This document shows positions 1-7,092 of a DNA stretch of 32,487 nucleotides, one piece after another. Origin of the DNA: Burkholderiales bacterium (lineage in GTDB: Bacteria > Pseudomonadota > Gammaproteobacteria > Burkholderiales > Burkholderiaceae_C). Positions within the stretch are counted from its first letter, which is position 1. The number at the start of each line of letters is the position of its first letter. The stretch spans positions 1 through 32,487 of the forward strand of contig JAECRO010000033.1 of NCBI GenBank assembly GCA_016000195.1, written 5' to 3'. The translations under genes were made by a program, and so were the position numbers. The notes below the pieces were generated by a model. The model saw nothing but the letters and a program-made list of their open reading frames with translations. It made no database searches and had not been told where the DNA came from.

Positions 1-49
1 GACAGAGTCTTGAATTTCAATATGGGTACTGGGCGGACGGTTACACGTG
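1..49 (+). other. Apparent 2-base frameshift in the type ISP gene
   Basis: The third frame reads QSLEFQYGYWADGYT and stops with TGA at 48-50, while the downstream frame begins VKFMRLAQ at 47. The family normally has a continuous D-[DG]-Y-V-K-F-[IM]-R segment. Removing one AC from the ACAC at 43-46 restores DGYVKFMR exactly. The lesion is therefore a 2-bp duplication, either a real mutation or a sequencing error. Confidence 0.7.
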
Positions 50-2344
50 AAGTTCATGCGCTTGGCACAGTCAAGGCTGGCGGCGCTGGGTACGGGCGTG
101 CTGGGCTACATCACCAGCAATTCGTATCTAGAAAGCCCCACGTTTCGCGGCGTGCGCCAGAGCTTGCTGCACAGCTATCCGCAGCTGCGCATAGTGGACT
201 TGCACGGCAACGCCAACAAAGGCGAAATTTCGGGAGGTGACGAAAACGTGTTTGAAATTAAGGAGGGCGTCGCCATTGCCATTGGCAGCGTGAATCCTGG
301 CATGGCTATTCGCATCGAGCACGCCGACTTGTCAGGGCCACGGCACATTAAGTGCGATCGGTTGCTCTCCGAAGGTCTGGGAATACTGAGCCCTTTCGCG
401 CCTATGGGTGAAAAGCTCCAATTGGCACGCAGCGATGCCTTCGGAATTGGGGAATACGAATTGGGATGGCCGCTACCCACCATCTCGCCACTGAATTCGG
501 CAGGGATTATTACGGCGCGGGATGCACTCACAATCCAGTTCAGTGAAAAGCAGGTCTGGGACACCGTGCGCGACTTTGCGAAACGTGAGGTTGAGGATGT
601 GCGCGAAGCCTACTCACTTGGTGACGATTCAAGGGATTGGCAAGTTGAGTTAGCTCAAAAGGATGTGAATGGAACGGGGCCTAATAAGCGTCATCTTCAA
701 CCTCTTTTGTACCGCCCGTTTGACATCCGCCAAACTTATTACACGGGTCAGACTCGCGGTTTTTTGTGCATGCCTCGACCAGAGGTAATGCGACACATGC
801 TGGAGGGCAGAAATCTTGGACTCATCAGCTGTCGCCAAATGTCGCAAGCTAATGAGGAGTGGGCTTTGGTTGGTGTGAGTCGATTGCCCATTGAGGGTTG
901 TGCTATTTCCAACAAAACTAAGGAAATCAATTACCTTTTTCCGCTTTGGCGGCATCAAGAGGTTGGACAGGCCGAAAACCTCTCCACCAGTTTCCTCGCC
1001 GCCATGCAATCCGCCCTTAGGCTAACCCCCGCCGACTACCGCCCCGAAGACCCCACGGCCCCGCTGCACGCCGAGAAGATATTCCATTACGTCTACGCCG
1101 TGCTGCACAGTCCGGCCTACCGCCAGCGCTACGCCGCCTTTTTGCGCACCGACTTCCCGCGCATTCCGATCCCCGGCTCGCGCGCCGTGTTCGATGCACT
1201 GGCCCAACTGGGCGGCCAACTCGTGCAATGGCATTTGCTGGAGCATCCGGATGCTATAAAAATAGTAGCTGGTAGCGAATATCCAGAAAGCGCTACAGCC
1301 TTTTTTGGCACTGATTTAAGCTTGCAGAAGGTGGCCGAGACGGGCAAAACCCTGGCGGAGCTGTCGGGCGATGTCGGCAAGGTGTTCATCAACGCCACCA
1401 GCGGCTTTGCCAACGTGCGTCTGGCGACGTGGCAGCACACCATTGGCGGCTACCAGGTGCTGCACAAGTGGCTGGACGACCGGCGCAAGGCCGGCCGCAG
1501 CCTGAGCCAGGACGACATCACCCATTGGCTGCGTGTTTATGCGGCGCTCGAAGCCACGCAAGCGCTGATGCAGCAGGTGGACGAGGCGATTGACGCCCAC
1601 GGCGGCTGGCCCGGCGCCTTCAGCCAGAACCATCCGCCGCCCGATGCCGCCACGCTGGCCGTTGAGCAGGCGGCGCAAAAAGAGCAACTCAAGGCGCACA
1701 AGAAAGCCGCTATTAAAAAAGTAGCTAGAGACGCAGGTACAGGCTGGACTGAGGGCCTGTTTGATTCAGATTCCGACCTGGACGAGATGGCCACAGCAGC
1801 AGGAGCGCCCCCGCGCCCAAAATCTGAGGCCGCCCCTGCCAAGGCAGCGGGCGGCAAAACTTCTTCAGCTACGCCTCGGGCAGAAGACCTCACCGACGAT
1901 CAACTGATGTGTGCGTTGCGCGCCGTGCTGGCGGAGTCTGGCGCGCTGGCACCAAACGACCTGATCCGCCAGACGGCCCGCAGGCTGGGTTTTGCCCGCA
2001 CCGCTGCGCCGCTTCGGGCGGTGCTGGAAAAGGCTATTGGGCGGGCGGTGCGACGCGGCATTGCGGCGCAAGCCGACGGCCTGCTGAGCCTGGAAGTCAA
2101 GTCCATCGAAGGCTATGACCGGGATTTTCTCAAGCAGCATTTGCTGGGCGTGGTGGGCCGGGCATGGCGCGGCACGGCAGAGGTGCCGGTCCGCTTTGCA
2201 CGGGCGCTGGGTTTTGCGCGCACCGGGCCAAAAATTGAGGAAACGGTCTGGAAGCTCATGCGCGCGCTGGTGCGTGCCGGACAGGTGGAGATTCAGGGGC
2301 GGGCTGCCAGTGCTCGCTACCGCAAAGCCAGGACGGTGCGATGA
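47..2344 (+). CDS. Type ISP restriction-modification enzyme, C-terminal part
   Basis: This is the C-terminal part of a single-chain type ISP restriction-modification protein, in which helicase/nuclease, N6-adenine methyltransferase and target-recognition parts are fused. The start of this frame reads VKFMRLAQ, then GVLGYITSNSYLESPTFRG and VDLHGN, the end of the methyltransferase core in this family. PLLYRPFDIRQTYY, KIFHYVYAVLHSPAYR and GGYQVLHKWLDDR are typical of the C-terminal specificity domain. After about residue 560 comes a low-complexity linker and then two similar winged-helix-like units, both containing GFART, resembling the C-terminal DUF3320-like region of some defence helicases. 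The GTG at 47 is only the first codon after an apparent frameshift; the N-terminal domains should lie left of the window. Two dispersed repeat copies (cores 1253 and 1709) are translated within it. The stop overlaps the next gene as ATGA. Confidence 0.8.
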   Translation: MKFMRLAQSRLAALGTGVLGYITSNSYLESPTFRGVRQSLLHSYPQLRIVDLHGNANKGEISGGDENVFEIKEGVAIAIGSVNPGMAIRIEHADLSGPRHIKCDRLLSEGLGILSPFAPMGEKLQLARSDAFGIGEYELGWPLPTISPLNSAGIITARDALTIQFSEKQVWDTVRDFAKREVEDVREAYSLGDDSRDWQVELAQKDVNGTGPNKRHLQPLLYRPFDIRQTYYTGQTRGFLCMPRPEVMRHMLEGRNLGLISCRQMSQANEEWALVGVSRLPIEGCAISNKTKEINYLFPLWRHQEVGQAENLSTSFLAAMQSALRLTPADYRPEDPTAPLHAEKIFHYVYAVLHSPAYRQRYAAFLRTDFPRIPIPGSRAVFDALAQLGGQLVQWHLLEHPDAIKIVAGSEYPESATAFFGTDLSLQKVAETGKTLAELSGDVGKVFINATSGFANVRLATWQHTIGGYQVLHKWLDDRRKAGRSLSQDDITHWLRVYAALEATQALMQQVDEAIDAHGGWPGAFSQNHPPPDAATLAVEQAAQKEQLKAHKKAAIKKVARDAGTGWTEGLFDSDSDLDEMATAAGAPPRPKSEAAPAKAAGGKTSSATPRAEDLTDDQLMCALRAVLAESGALAPNDLIRQTARRLGFARTAAPLRAVLEKAIGRAVRRGIAAQADGLLSLEVKSIEGYDRDFLKQHLLGVVGRAWRGTAEVPVRFARALGFARTGPKIEETVWKLMRALVRAGQVEIQGRAASARYRKARTVR
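1253..1321. repeat. Dispersed repeat copy R1 (in coding sequence)
   Basis: The core GCTA-N9-TAGC is at 1253-1269, followed by an AGCGCTACAGCC-like 3' part. It is translated in the type ISP protein as AIKIVAGSEYPESATAFFG, between two segments that resemble the family. Confidence 0.75.
1709..1770. repeat. Dispersed repeat copy R2 (in coding sequence)
   Basis: The core GCTA-N9-TAGC is at 1709-1725, again in the type ISP gene. It is translated as AIKKVARDAGTGWTEG in the linker before the C-terminal winged-helix repeats. The downstream GAGGGCCTGTTTGATT matches the 3' part of the family loosely. Confidence 0.65.
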
Positions 2345-2689
2345 GTTCTGTCAATTATTTCGTTGACGAAGCGGGCGACACCACTTTGTTTGGCCGCCAT
2401 GGCAAAGTCATGGTGGGCACCGAGATGGTGTCGCGCTTTTTCATGGTGGCGCGGCTGGAGGTGCCGGACGTTGAAGCACTGGCGGCCGATATTGCCGCGT
2501 TGCGGGCGGAATTGCTGAGTGATCCGCTGCTGAACTCGGTGCCTTTCATGCAGGTGGCCGCTGGCAAGACCGCGCTGTTTTTTTCATGCCAAGGATGACG
2601 TGCCCAAGACCAAAGGCAAACCAGCGCATGCCGGGGTGGAATTCAATGAAAAACACCCGCTGAGCCTGAAGAGCCGAGCGGGTGTTTGA
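2341..2689 (+). pseudogene. DUF3800 protein, frameshifted and truncated
   Basis: The N-terminus reads YFVDEAGDTTLFGRHGK, the DExGD motif of DUF3800 (RNase H-like fold) proteins, which often accompany helicase or restriction genes. The ATG overlaps the stop of the type ISP gene (ATGA), so the pair was translationally coupled. The frame stops at 2596-2598 after ALFFSCQG. Dropping one T from the T7 run at 2578-2584 gives ALFFHAKDDVP, the expected family sequence, so there is a homopolymer frameshift. The restored frame then loses similarity within a few residues and ends at 2687-2689 inside a terminator hairpin. Family members are usually well over 200 residues, so the 3' part is deleted too. 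Function is probably lost. Confidence 0.7.
2651..2687 (-). terminator. Rho-independent terminator, minus strand
   Basis: An 11-bp perfect stem pairs AAACACCCGCT (2651-2661) with AGCGGGTGTTT (2677-2687) around a 15-nt loop. Read on the minus strand the stem is followed by a run of five T (A5 at 2649-2653 on plus), as expected for termination after the D-threonine-aldolase-like gene. On the plus strand the T tract is weak. Confidence 0.7.
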
Positions 2690-2809
2690 GATAAGCATCG
2701 AGAAATATAGGGTGAACCCAATCACCACACGACTTGAAGCCGACTTTTGTCTCTCGAAGCCCTTGATTGTACCCAATGGGGAAGTTTTTGGCGCTGCGCA
2801 AATGTTTTT
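2690..2809. other. Intergenic, no gene recognised
   Basis: This 120-bp stretch lies between the terminator and the stop codon of the aldolase-like gene. It is less GC-rich than its surroundings. I see no tRNA, att-like repeat or recognisable protein fragment. It probably includes the junction left when the DUF3800 gene lost its 3' end. Confidence 0.4.
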
Positions 2810-4015
2810 TCAAGTCATCGCGCCGCGCGCATCGACGCGGATGAGGCGCTCGACCACGCCGCCCCGCAGGCCGCCGCTCACGCCGATCATCACGTCGTGC
2901 AGGTTCACTGTCGGGTCGCAGTGGCCGGGAATCAGCCACAGGAGCTGGCCGAGTCCGGGCAGGCGGGTGCTGTCGGCCGCTGGCCGCAGGATGCCGTGCT
3001 CGTCGCCGCCGTTGAAGTAGTCCAGTCCGCTTTTGCTGTCAAAGGCATGCACCTTGGGCAGGCCCGAATCGATGGCGTGGCTTTTGTGGCCGGCGTCGCA
3101 CACCGAATGGCTGTCGTGGGTGCTGATGACCTGTGTCTTGACGAACAGGGCATGCTCGAATTGCGGCTGCGCCGGGTCGCGCTCGTTCTGGGCATAGTCC
3201 ACGTCCATGAACATGAAGGAGCCGGCCTGCAGCTCGCCGTAAATGCCGCTGGCGGCTTCCAGCGCGAAGCTGCCCGTTCCCGCGCCCGTCACCAGCTTGG
3301 CCGCGATGCCTTGCGCCTTGAGCAGCTGGCAGGTCATTTCCACGGCCTTCATGGCGCTGGCGGAGGCCATGCGCCGCTCGACGGCGCTGCGCAAGTGCTG
3401 GGCCTTGCCGTGGTAGGCCTGCAGCCCGGCAAAGCGCAGCGCCGGATGCTTGCGGATTTCCAGCGCCAGCGTGACGGCGGCCTCGCCGGGCGCCACGCCG
3501 CAGCGCCCCTGGCCGACATCGATCTCGACAAACACGTCAATCACCGTTGCCGTGCTGGCGGCGCTGGCCGTGCCGCTGCGGGCGCTGGTGCGGGCCTCGG
3601 TCATGGCCAGCGCCAGCCGCTTCACGCCTTCCAGGCTGTCCACCGCAAGGGCGATCTGGCCGCCGTGGGACGCCACCGCCTGGGTCAGGGCCGCCACGCG
3701 CGCCAGCTTGGCCGGGGCAATCACCTGGTTGCTGATGTACACGTTGTAAACGCCGCCGGCCACCATGATTTCGGCCTCGGCGGTTTTTTGCACGCACACC
3801 CCGACGGCGCCGGCCTTGATCTGCATTTTGGCGAGCACGACACTTTTGTGCAGCTTGGCATGCGGGCGCCAGCGGATCTGATGCTTTTTGGTGAATTCAG
3901 CCATTCGGACCAGGTTGCGTTTCATGGCATCGAGGTCAATCACCAGGGCCGGGGTGTCGATGTCGTGGACAGGTTTGCCGATCAGTTCGGACAGGCGCGC
4001 GGGCAAATTATTCAT
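2810..4015 (-). CDS. D-threonine aldolase-like PLP enzyme (DSD1 family)
   Basis: This is a 401-residue fold-type III, metal-activated PLP enzyme of the alanine-racemase-like N-terminal group, which cleaves D-beta-hydroxy amino acids such as D-threonine or D-3-hydroxyaspartate. DIDTPALVIDLDAMKRN opens the barrel; RPHAKLHK contains the probable PLP lysine K54. The C-terminal domain has THDSHSVCDAG, GDEHG and PGHCDPTVNLHD. The H365-x-D367 pattern is that of D-threonine aldolases, whereas D-serine dehydratases of the same family use HxC. Aldolase activity is therefore more likely, but the substrate is inferred. Length is normal. It is the last gene of the minus-strand run, 26 bp after the histidine phosphatase, and is followed by the terminator at 2651-2687. 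Confidence 0.85.
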   Translation of the reverse strand: MNNLPARLSELIGKPVHDIDTPALVIDLDAMKRNLVRMAEFTKKHQIRWRPHAKLHKSVVLAKMQIKAGAVGVCVQKTAEAEIMVAGGVYNVYISNQVIAPAKLARVAALTQAVASHGGQIALAVDSLEGVKRLALAMTEARTSARSGTASAASTATVIDVFVEIDVGQGRCGVAPGEAAVTLALEIRKHPALRFAGLQAYHGKAQHLRSAVERRMASASAMKAVEMTCQLLKAQGIAAKLVTGAGTGSFALEAASGIYGELQAGSFMFMDVDYAQNERDPAQPQFEHALFVKTQVISTHDSHSVCDAGHKSHAIDSGLPKVHAFDSKSGLDYFNGGDEHGILRPAADSTRLPGLGQLLWLIPGHCDPTVNLHDVMIGVSGGLRGGVVERLIRVDARGAMT

Positions 4016-4041
4016 CAGGAATTTTGGAACAGGTGAAAGGG

Positions 4042-4716
4042 TCAGGGATTGGCGGCAGCAGGATTCGGTCCGGCGGGAAACAGGCCGTCGTCGAGTGATT
4101 CGTCGTCCAGGTGCTGGGTGTCGGCCCAGCCGACCAGCGTAAAGCCCTGGGGCGTCCAGAGCAGCCGGTTGATGGCCGTGTTGCCCAGCGCCCAGGTGCG
4201 CGGCGCCTGGATGTTCAGGCGCGTGGCGGCGCGGTACAGCACGTCCATCACGCCGCCGTGGCCGACCAGCGCGATCAGCTCGCCCGGGTGCCTGGCGGCG
4301 ATCCGCTCGGCGGCCTCGACGACGCGCTGGTTCAGCGCCAGCAGGGACTCGCCGCCGGCGGGCGCGAAGGCCGGATCGCGCTTGCGCCAGCGCATTGACT
4401 GGTCGGGCAGCAGGGCTTCGATTTCGGCGAAGGTCTTGCCTTCGAAGTCGCCAAAGCAGCGTTCGCGCAGGCCGGTTTCAGGGTGGACCGGCAGGCCGCG
4501 CGCGCGCCCCAGGTATTGCGCGGTTTCCCAGGCGCGCACCAGGTCGCTGGCATACACCGCCGTGATGGGTTCTTCCTTCAGCGCCAGCGCCATGCGCGCG
4601 GCCTGCAGGCGGCCGGTGGCGTTCAGCGGAATGTCCAGTTGGCCCTGGATGCGGGTGTCCACGTTCCAGGTGGTTTCGCCATGGCGAATGGCAATGATGC
4701 GGGTCGGTTCAATCAT
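4042..4716 (-). CDS. Histidine phosphatase family protein (GpmB/CobC-like)
   Basis: This 224-residue cytoplasmic protein begins with the RHGETTWN phosphatase signature; H12 is the expected phospho-accepting histidine and R11 its partner. IQGQLDIPLNATGRLQA and the acid segment LRERCFGDFEGK follow. The second catalytic histidine lies in LVGHGGVMDVLYR. This architecture covers broad-specificity phosphatases often annotated as phosphoglycerate mutase (GpmB type) and alpha-ribazole phosphatase. No cobalamin genes are nearby, so CobC function is not supported. It lies between the DUF4136 lipoprotein and the aldolase-like gene on the same strand with short gaps. Confidence 0.85.
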   Translation of the reverse strand: MIEPTRIIAIRHGETTWNVDTRIQGQLDIPLNATGRLQAARMALALKEEPITAVYASDLVRAWETAQYLGRARGLPVHPETGLRERCFGDFEGKTFAEIEALLPDQSMRWRKRDPAFAPAGGESLLALNQRVVEAAERIAARHPGELIALVGHGGVMDVLYRAATRLNIQAPRTWALGNTAINRLLWTPQGFTLVGWADTQHLDDESLDDGLFPAGPNPAAANP

Positions 4717-4766
4717 GAAAAGGCAGCGCGAAGGGCGGTGAAGGTTGACAGGGAGGCCTGGCCGGG

Positions 4767-5384
4767 TTAATGGGGAATCTGGACGGTGATCCGGCGCGGT
4801 CCCGGAGGCGGCTGCGGGAAGCCCTGCAAGGCCGCGTCCAGCATGGCGGACAACACGGCGAGCGTCTCTTTTTGAACGCCGTCGTTCAGGGCTCGGGTTT
4901 CAAAGACGACCTGGCTGGTCGTCAGGTCACGTACCAGCAGTGTCAATTCACGCTGGTAATAGGGGTCTGAAAACCGCATTGGAAACGACAGTCCGAACGC
5001 CGCGCCCTGGTTGCTGCCAGCCATAAAAACGCCGGGCGTGGCAAAGCCGAAACCATCGTAGCCGGGGCCGTCATAAGGCGGGCGTTCAATCACCAGGGTG
5101 GTCACGCGCACCTGCACGCTGTAGCGCGGCGCGGCCGGGTTCAGTTCCATGCCGATCTTGGCCAGCGCGGTGCGCGCCAGCCCTTCAAGCGTGTCCTGCC
5201 GGGCGCCGACGATCTGCTGCGAGGGCAGGCGCTCGAAGCGGTAAGCCGTGCCTGGCGCCGGAGGCGCTGCGCTCCAGTTGTAAAACGCGGTGACATCGCT
5301 TTCAACCACGCGCAGACCGGCGCAGCCGGCCATGAAAAATCCCATGACTGCTACTGAAACAACAGCTGCAAGCACACGTTTCAT
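4767..5384 (-). CDS. DUF4136 domain lipoprotein
   Basis: This is a predicted envelope lipoprotein of 205 residues and unknown function. The N-terminus MKRVLAAVVSVAVMGFFMAG-C is a type II signal peptide with the lipobox cysteine at C21. The rest resembles DUF4136: VESDVTAFYNWS, TYRFERLPS-like text, then LEGLARTALAKIGMEL and a conserved C-terminal half ending in basic and proline-rich sequence. An in-frame upstream ATG at 5492 would add 36 residues encoded by the 91-bp palindromic element, so I chose 5384, which starts the signal peptide and has a GGAG 11 nt upstream. The leader therefore carries a large multi-hairpin structure that could affect its expression. Confidence 0.8.
   Translation of the reverse strand: MKRVLAAVVSVAVMGFFMAGCAGLRVVESDVTAFYNWSAAPPAPGTAYRFERLPSQQIVGARQDTLEGLARTALAKIGMELNPAAPRYSVQVRVTTLVIERPPYDGPGYDGFGFATPGVFMAGSNQGAAFGLSFPMRFSDPYYQRELTLLVRDLTTSQVVFETRALNDGVQKETLAVLSAMLDAALQGFPQPPPGPRRITVQIPH
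5350..5376. repeat. Possible degenerate repeat copy R12
   Basis: GCTA-N9-CAGC at 5350-5366 is one base off the 17-bp core shared by the dispersed repeat. It lies in the signal-peptide codons of the DUF4136 lipoprotein. Only the core matches, so chance similarity is possible. Confidence 0.35.
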
Positions 5385-5399
5385 CAAAAACAAACTCCG

Positions 5400-5490
5400 G
5401 TTTGAAACCTCCCCTTTCAGGGGGATAGAACTCATTTGGAAGAGGGGGAACCTCTTCCAAATTCGCCCCGAAAGGGGCGTGGATTGAAAC
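5400..5490. repeat. 91-bp palindromic three-hairpin element
   Basis: Two related 28-nt arms (5400-5427 and 5463-5490) lie in inverted orientation. Each has a C4-TTTC-G4-type hairpin and each has GTTTGAAAC or GATTGAAAC at its outer end. Between them is a 12-bp perfect stem ATTTGGAAGAGG/CCTCTTCCAAAT (5434-5445, 5451-5462) with a 5-nt loop. The right arm, ending GGGGCGTGGATTGAAAC, looks like a CRISPR repeat of the GTGGATTGAAAC class, but there is no array. The element occupies the leader of the DUF4136 lipoprotein gene. Confidence 0.75.
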
Positions 5491-5528
5491 ATAAGGCCTC
5501 CTGAGTTGTTTGATGCGGACGCAACGAT

Positions 5529-6473
5529 TCAGCCGGATGTCAGCGGGCTGATGCCGATGACCGTGCGGCCCGGCAGCGCGGCCGCCGTGAATTCATCGGC
5601 ATCAAACGCCTTGTCGCCTTCCGGGTCGGCGACGCCGGTGGTCTTGATGCCCTTGAAGTCGTGGCGCTTGCTGTCCATCAGGTGCGAGGGCACGATGTTT
5701 TGCAGCGCGGCGAACATGTTTTCAATCCGGCCCGGATACTGTTTCTGCCATTCGCGCAGCATGTTGCCAACCTGCTTGCGCTGCAGGTTTTCCTGGCTGC
5801 CGCACAGCGTGCACGGAATGATGGGGAAGTCCTGCACCTGGGCCCAGCGCGTCAGGTCTTTCTCGGTCACGTAGGCCATGGGCCGGATGACGATGTTCTT
5901 GCCGTCGTCGCTGACCAGCTTGGGCGGCATGCCCTTGAGCTTGGCGGCAAAGAACATGTTTAAAAAGAAAGTCTGCAGCATGTCGTCGCGGTGGTGGCCC
6001 AGCGCGATCTTGGTGCAGCCGAGTTCGCCCGCCACGCGGTACAAAATGCCGCGCCGCAGCCGCGAGCACAGCGAGCACAGCGTCTTGCCCTCGGGAATCA
6101 CGCGCGTGACGATGCTGTAGGTGTCCTGGTTCTCGATGTGGTAGGGCACGCCGAGCCTGGCCAGGTACTCGGGCAGCACATGCTCGGGAAAGCCGGGCTG
6201 CTTCTGGTCGAGGTTGACGGCGATCAGCTCGAAATTGATGGGGGCGCGCTTTTGCAGCTTGAGCAAAATGTCCAGCATGGCGTAGCTGTCCTTGCCGCCC
6301 GAGACGCAGACCATCACCTTGTCGCCTTCCTCGATCATGTTGAAATCGACGATGGCGCGGCCAACCTCGCGGCACAGGCGTTTTTCGAGCTTGTGGTCCT
6401 CGCGCTCGATCTTCATCGAGTTCTGCACCCGGGCTGAAGATTCGGTTTGTTCGTCTATCCAGATTGCGCTCAT
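5529..6473 (-). CDS. ttcA: tRNA 2-thiocytidine(32) synthetase TtcA
   Basis: TtcA is an ATP-dependent, iron-sulfur tRNA thiolase that converts cytidine 32 to 2-thiocytidine. The PP-loop motif SGGKDS is at residues 58-63. The cysteine pairs C133/C136 (CSLC) and C221/C224 (CTLC) match the cluster and catalytic cysteines of the family, and GHHRDD follows the first pair as expected. The length of 314 residues is normal. The start at 6473 has an AGGAT ribosome site that lies in the end of the preceding TOPRIM-like gene, whose stop is only 4 bp away, so the two are probably cotranslated. The preceding ATPase/TOPRIM pair separates ttcA from folB. Confidence 0.95.
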   Translation of the reverse strand: MSAIWIDEQTESSARVQNSMKIEREDHKLEKRLCREVGRAIVDFNMIEEGDKVMVCVSGGKDSYAMLDILLKLQKRAPINFELIAVNLDQKQPGFPEHVLPEYLARLGVPYHIENQDTYSIVTRVIPEGKTLCSLCSRLRRGILYRVAGELGCTKIALGHHRDDMLQTFFLNMFFAAKLKGMPPKLVSDDGKNIVIRPMAYVTEKDLTRWAQVQDFPIIPCTLCGSQENLQRKQVGNMLREWQKQYPGRIENMFAALQNIVPSHLMDSKRHDFKGIKTTGVADPEGDKAFDADEFTAAALPGRTVIGISPLTSG

Positions 6474-6477
6474 ATTT

Positions 6478-7092
6478 TTAATCCTGATGTTGTTGTAGCC
6501 TGCGAATCAACTCGCCGATTCGAAGCCTGGCGCGTTGCAGGCTGCTGGAGCGAAGTGCGGCGCGCTCAGGACTCCATGCGGTTCTGACCCATTCGCCAAG
6601 ATGTGCGTTGTAGCCGATTCCCTGGCTGGCAATCGCCCCTTTTTCGGCGACCAATTCTTCCTGGATCGTGCGGCGCGCCTGCCTGGCAATCAGCCGAAGC
6701 AGATATTGCTTGGGATCAGGCAGCAAGTCGGGATTCGGTGGCAAGGTGCCGCGATTTCCCACCAGAGTTCTAAGCGCTTCATGATCGGCCAGAACCCAAG
6801 CCTCTATCTCGCGCACAACAATACGCAGAACCAGATTCTCAGGCATTTTTCGGGTGCCCATCCAGTCTTTGCGAAGTTCAAGCGGGCAGGCCACCCTGTC
6901 AAGGTCTGTCAGCAAGATGACGGGTTTTCGCGCTGCCATCTCGCACCAGCTGTCCATTTTGGAGCGCAAATAGCCAAATCCGTTTCTTCGCAGGAAGGGC
7001 GAGGGCTGCAAGTCGTAACCGGCATCCTTCAAGAGCCGCATGCCGATAGCCTCGCTCAACTCATCCTCGATACCCAGCGCCAGCAGGCTCAT
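6478..7092 (-). CDS. TOPRIM/DUF4276-like protein, partner of ATPase
   Basis: This 204-residue protein has the marks of small TOPRIM-like proteins such as DUF4276: an N-terminal acidic motif ([15 protein letters not shown], with E9-D10 and E14), then the hydrophobic strand and DxD motif VILLTDLDR (D63, D65), and later [16 protein letters not shown], the R-E-x-E-A-W-x-L-A-D signature of that group. TOPRIM proteins use the Glu and DxD to bind metal for nucleic-acid cleavage. I chose the ATG at 7092 because it overlaps the ATPase stop as ATGA; a GTG at 7098 is also possible. Such ATPase plus TOPRIM pairs occur in anti-phage systems (PARIS and Gabija are related in concept), but I cannot assign this one to a named system. 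Confidence 0.65.
   Translation of the reverse strand: MSLLALGIEDELSEAIGMRLLKDAGYDLQPSPFLRRNGFGYLRSKMDSWCEMAARKPVILLTDLDRVACPLELRKDWMGTRKMPENLVLRIVVREIEAWVLADHEALRTLVGNRGTLPPNPDLLPDPKQYLLRLIARQARRTIQEELVAEKGAIASQGIGYNAHLGEWVRTAWSPERAALRSSSLQRARLRIGELIRRLQQHQD

Noticed and set aside
43-46. Phase-variable repeat in the type ISP gene
   Set aside because: Only two AC units are present, too few for a slippage switch; a simple mutation or sequencing error is more likely.
2690-2809. tRNA or attachment site at the edge of the defence locus
   Set aside because: No cloverleaf and no direct repeat of an att type could be found.
4042-4716. Alpha-ribazole phosphatase (CobC)
   Set aside because: Sequence fits the broad histidine phosphatase family but there is no cobalamin gene nearby.
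5400-5490. CRISPR array
   Set aside because: The arms look like CRISPR repeats but are inverted, degenerate and only two, and no cas gene is present.
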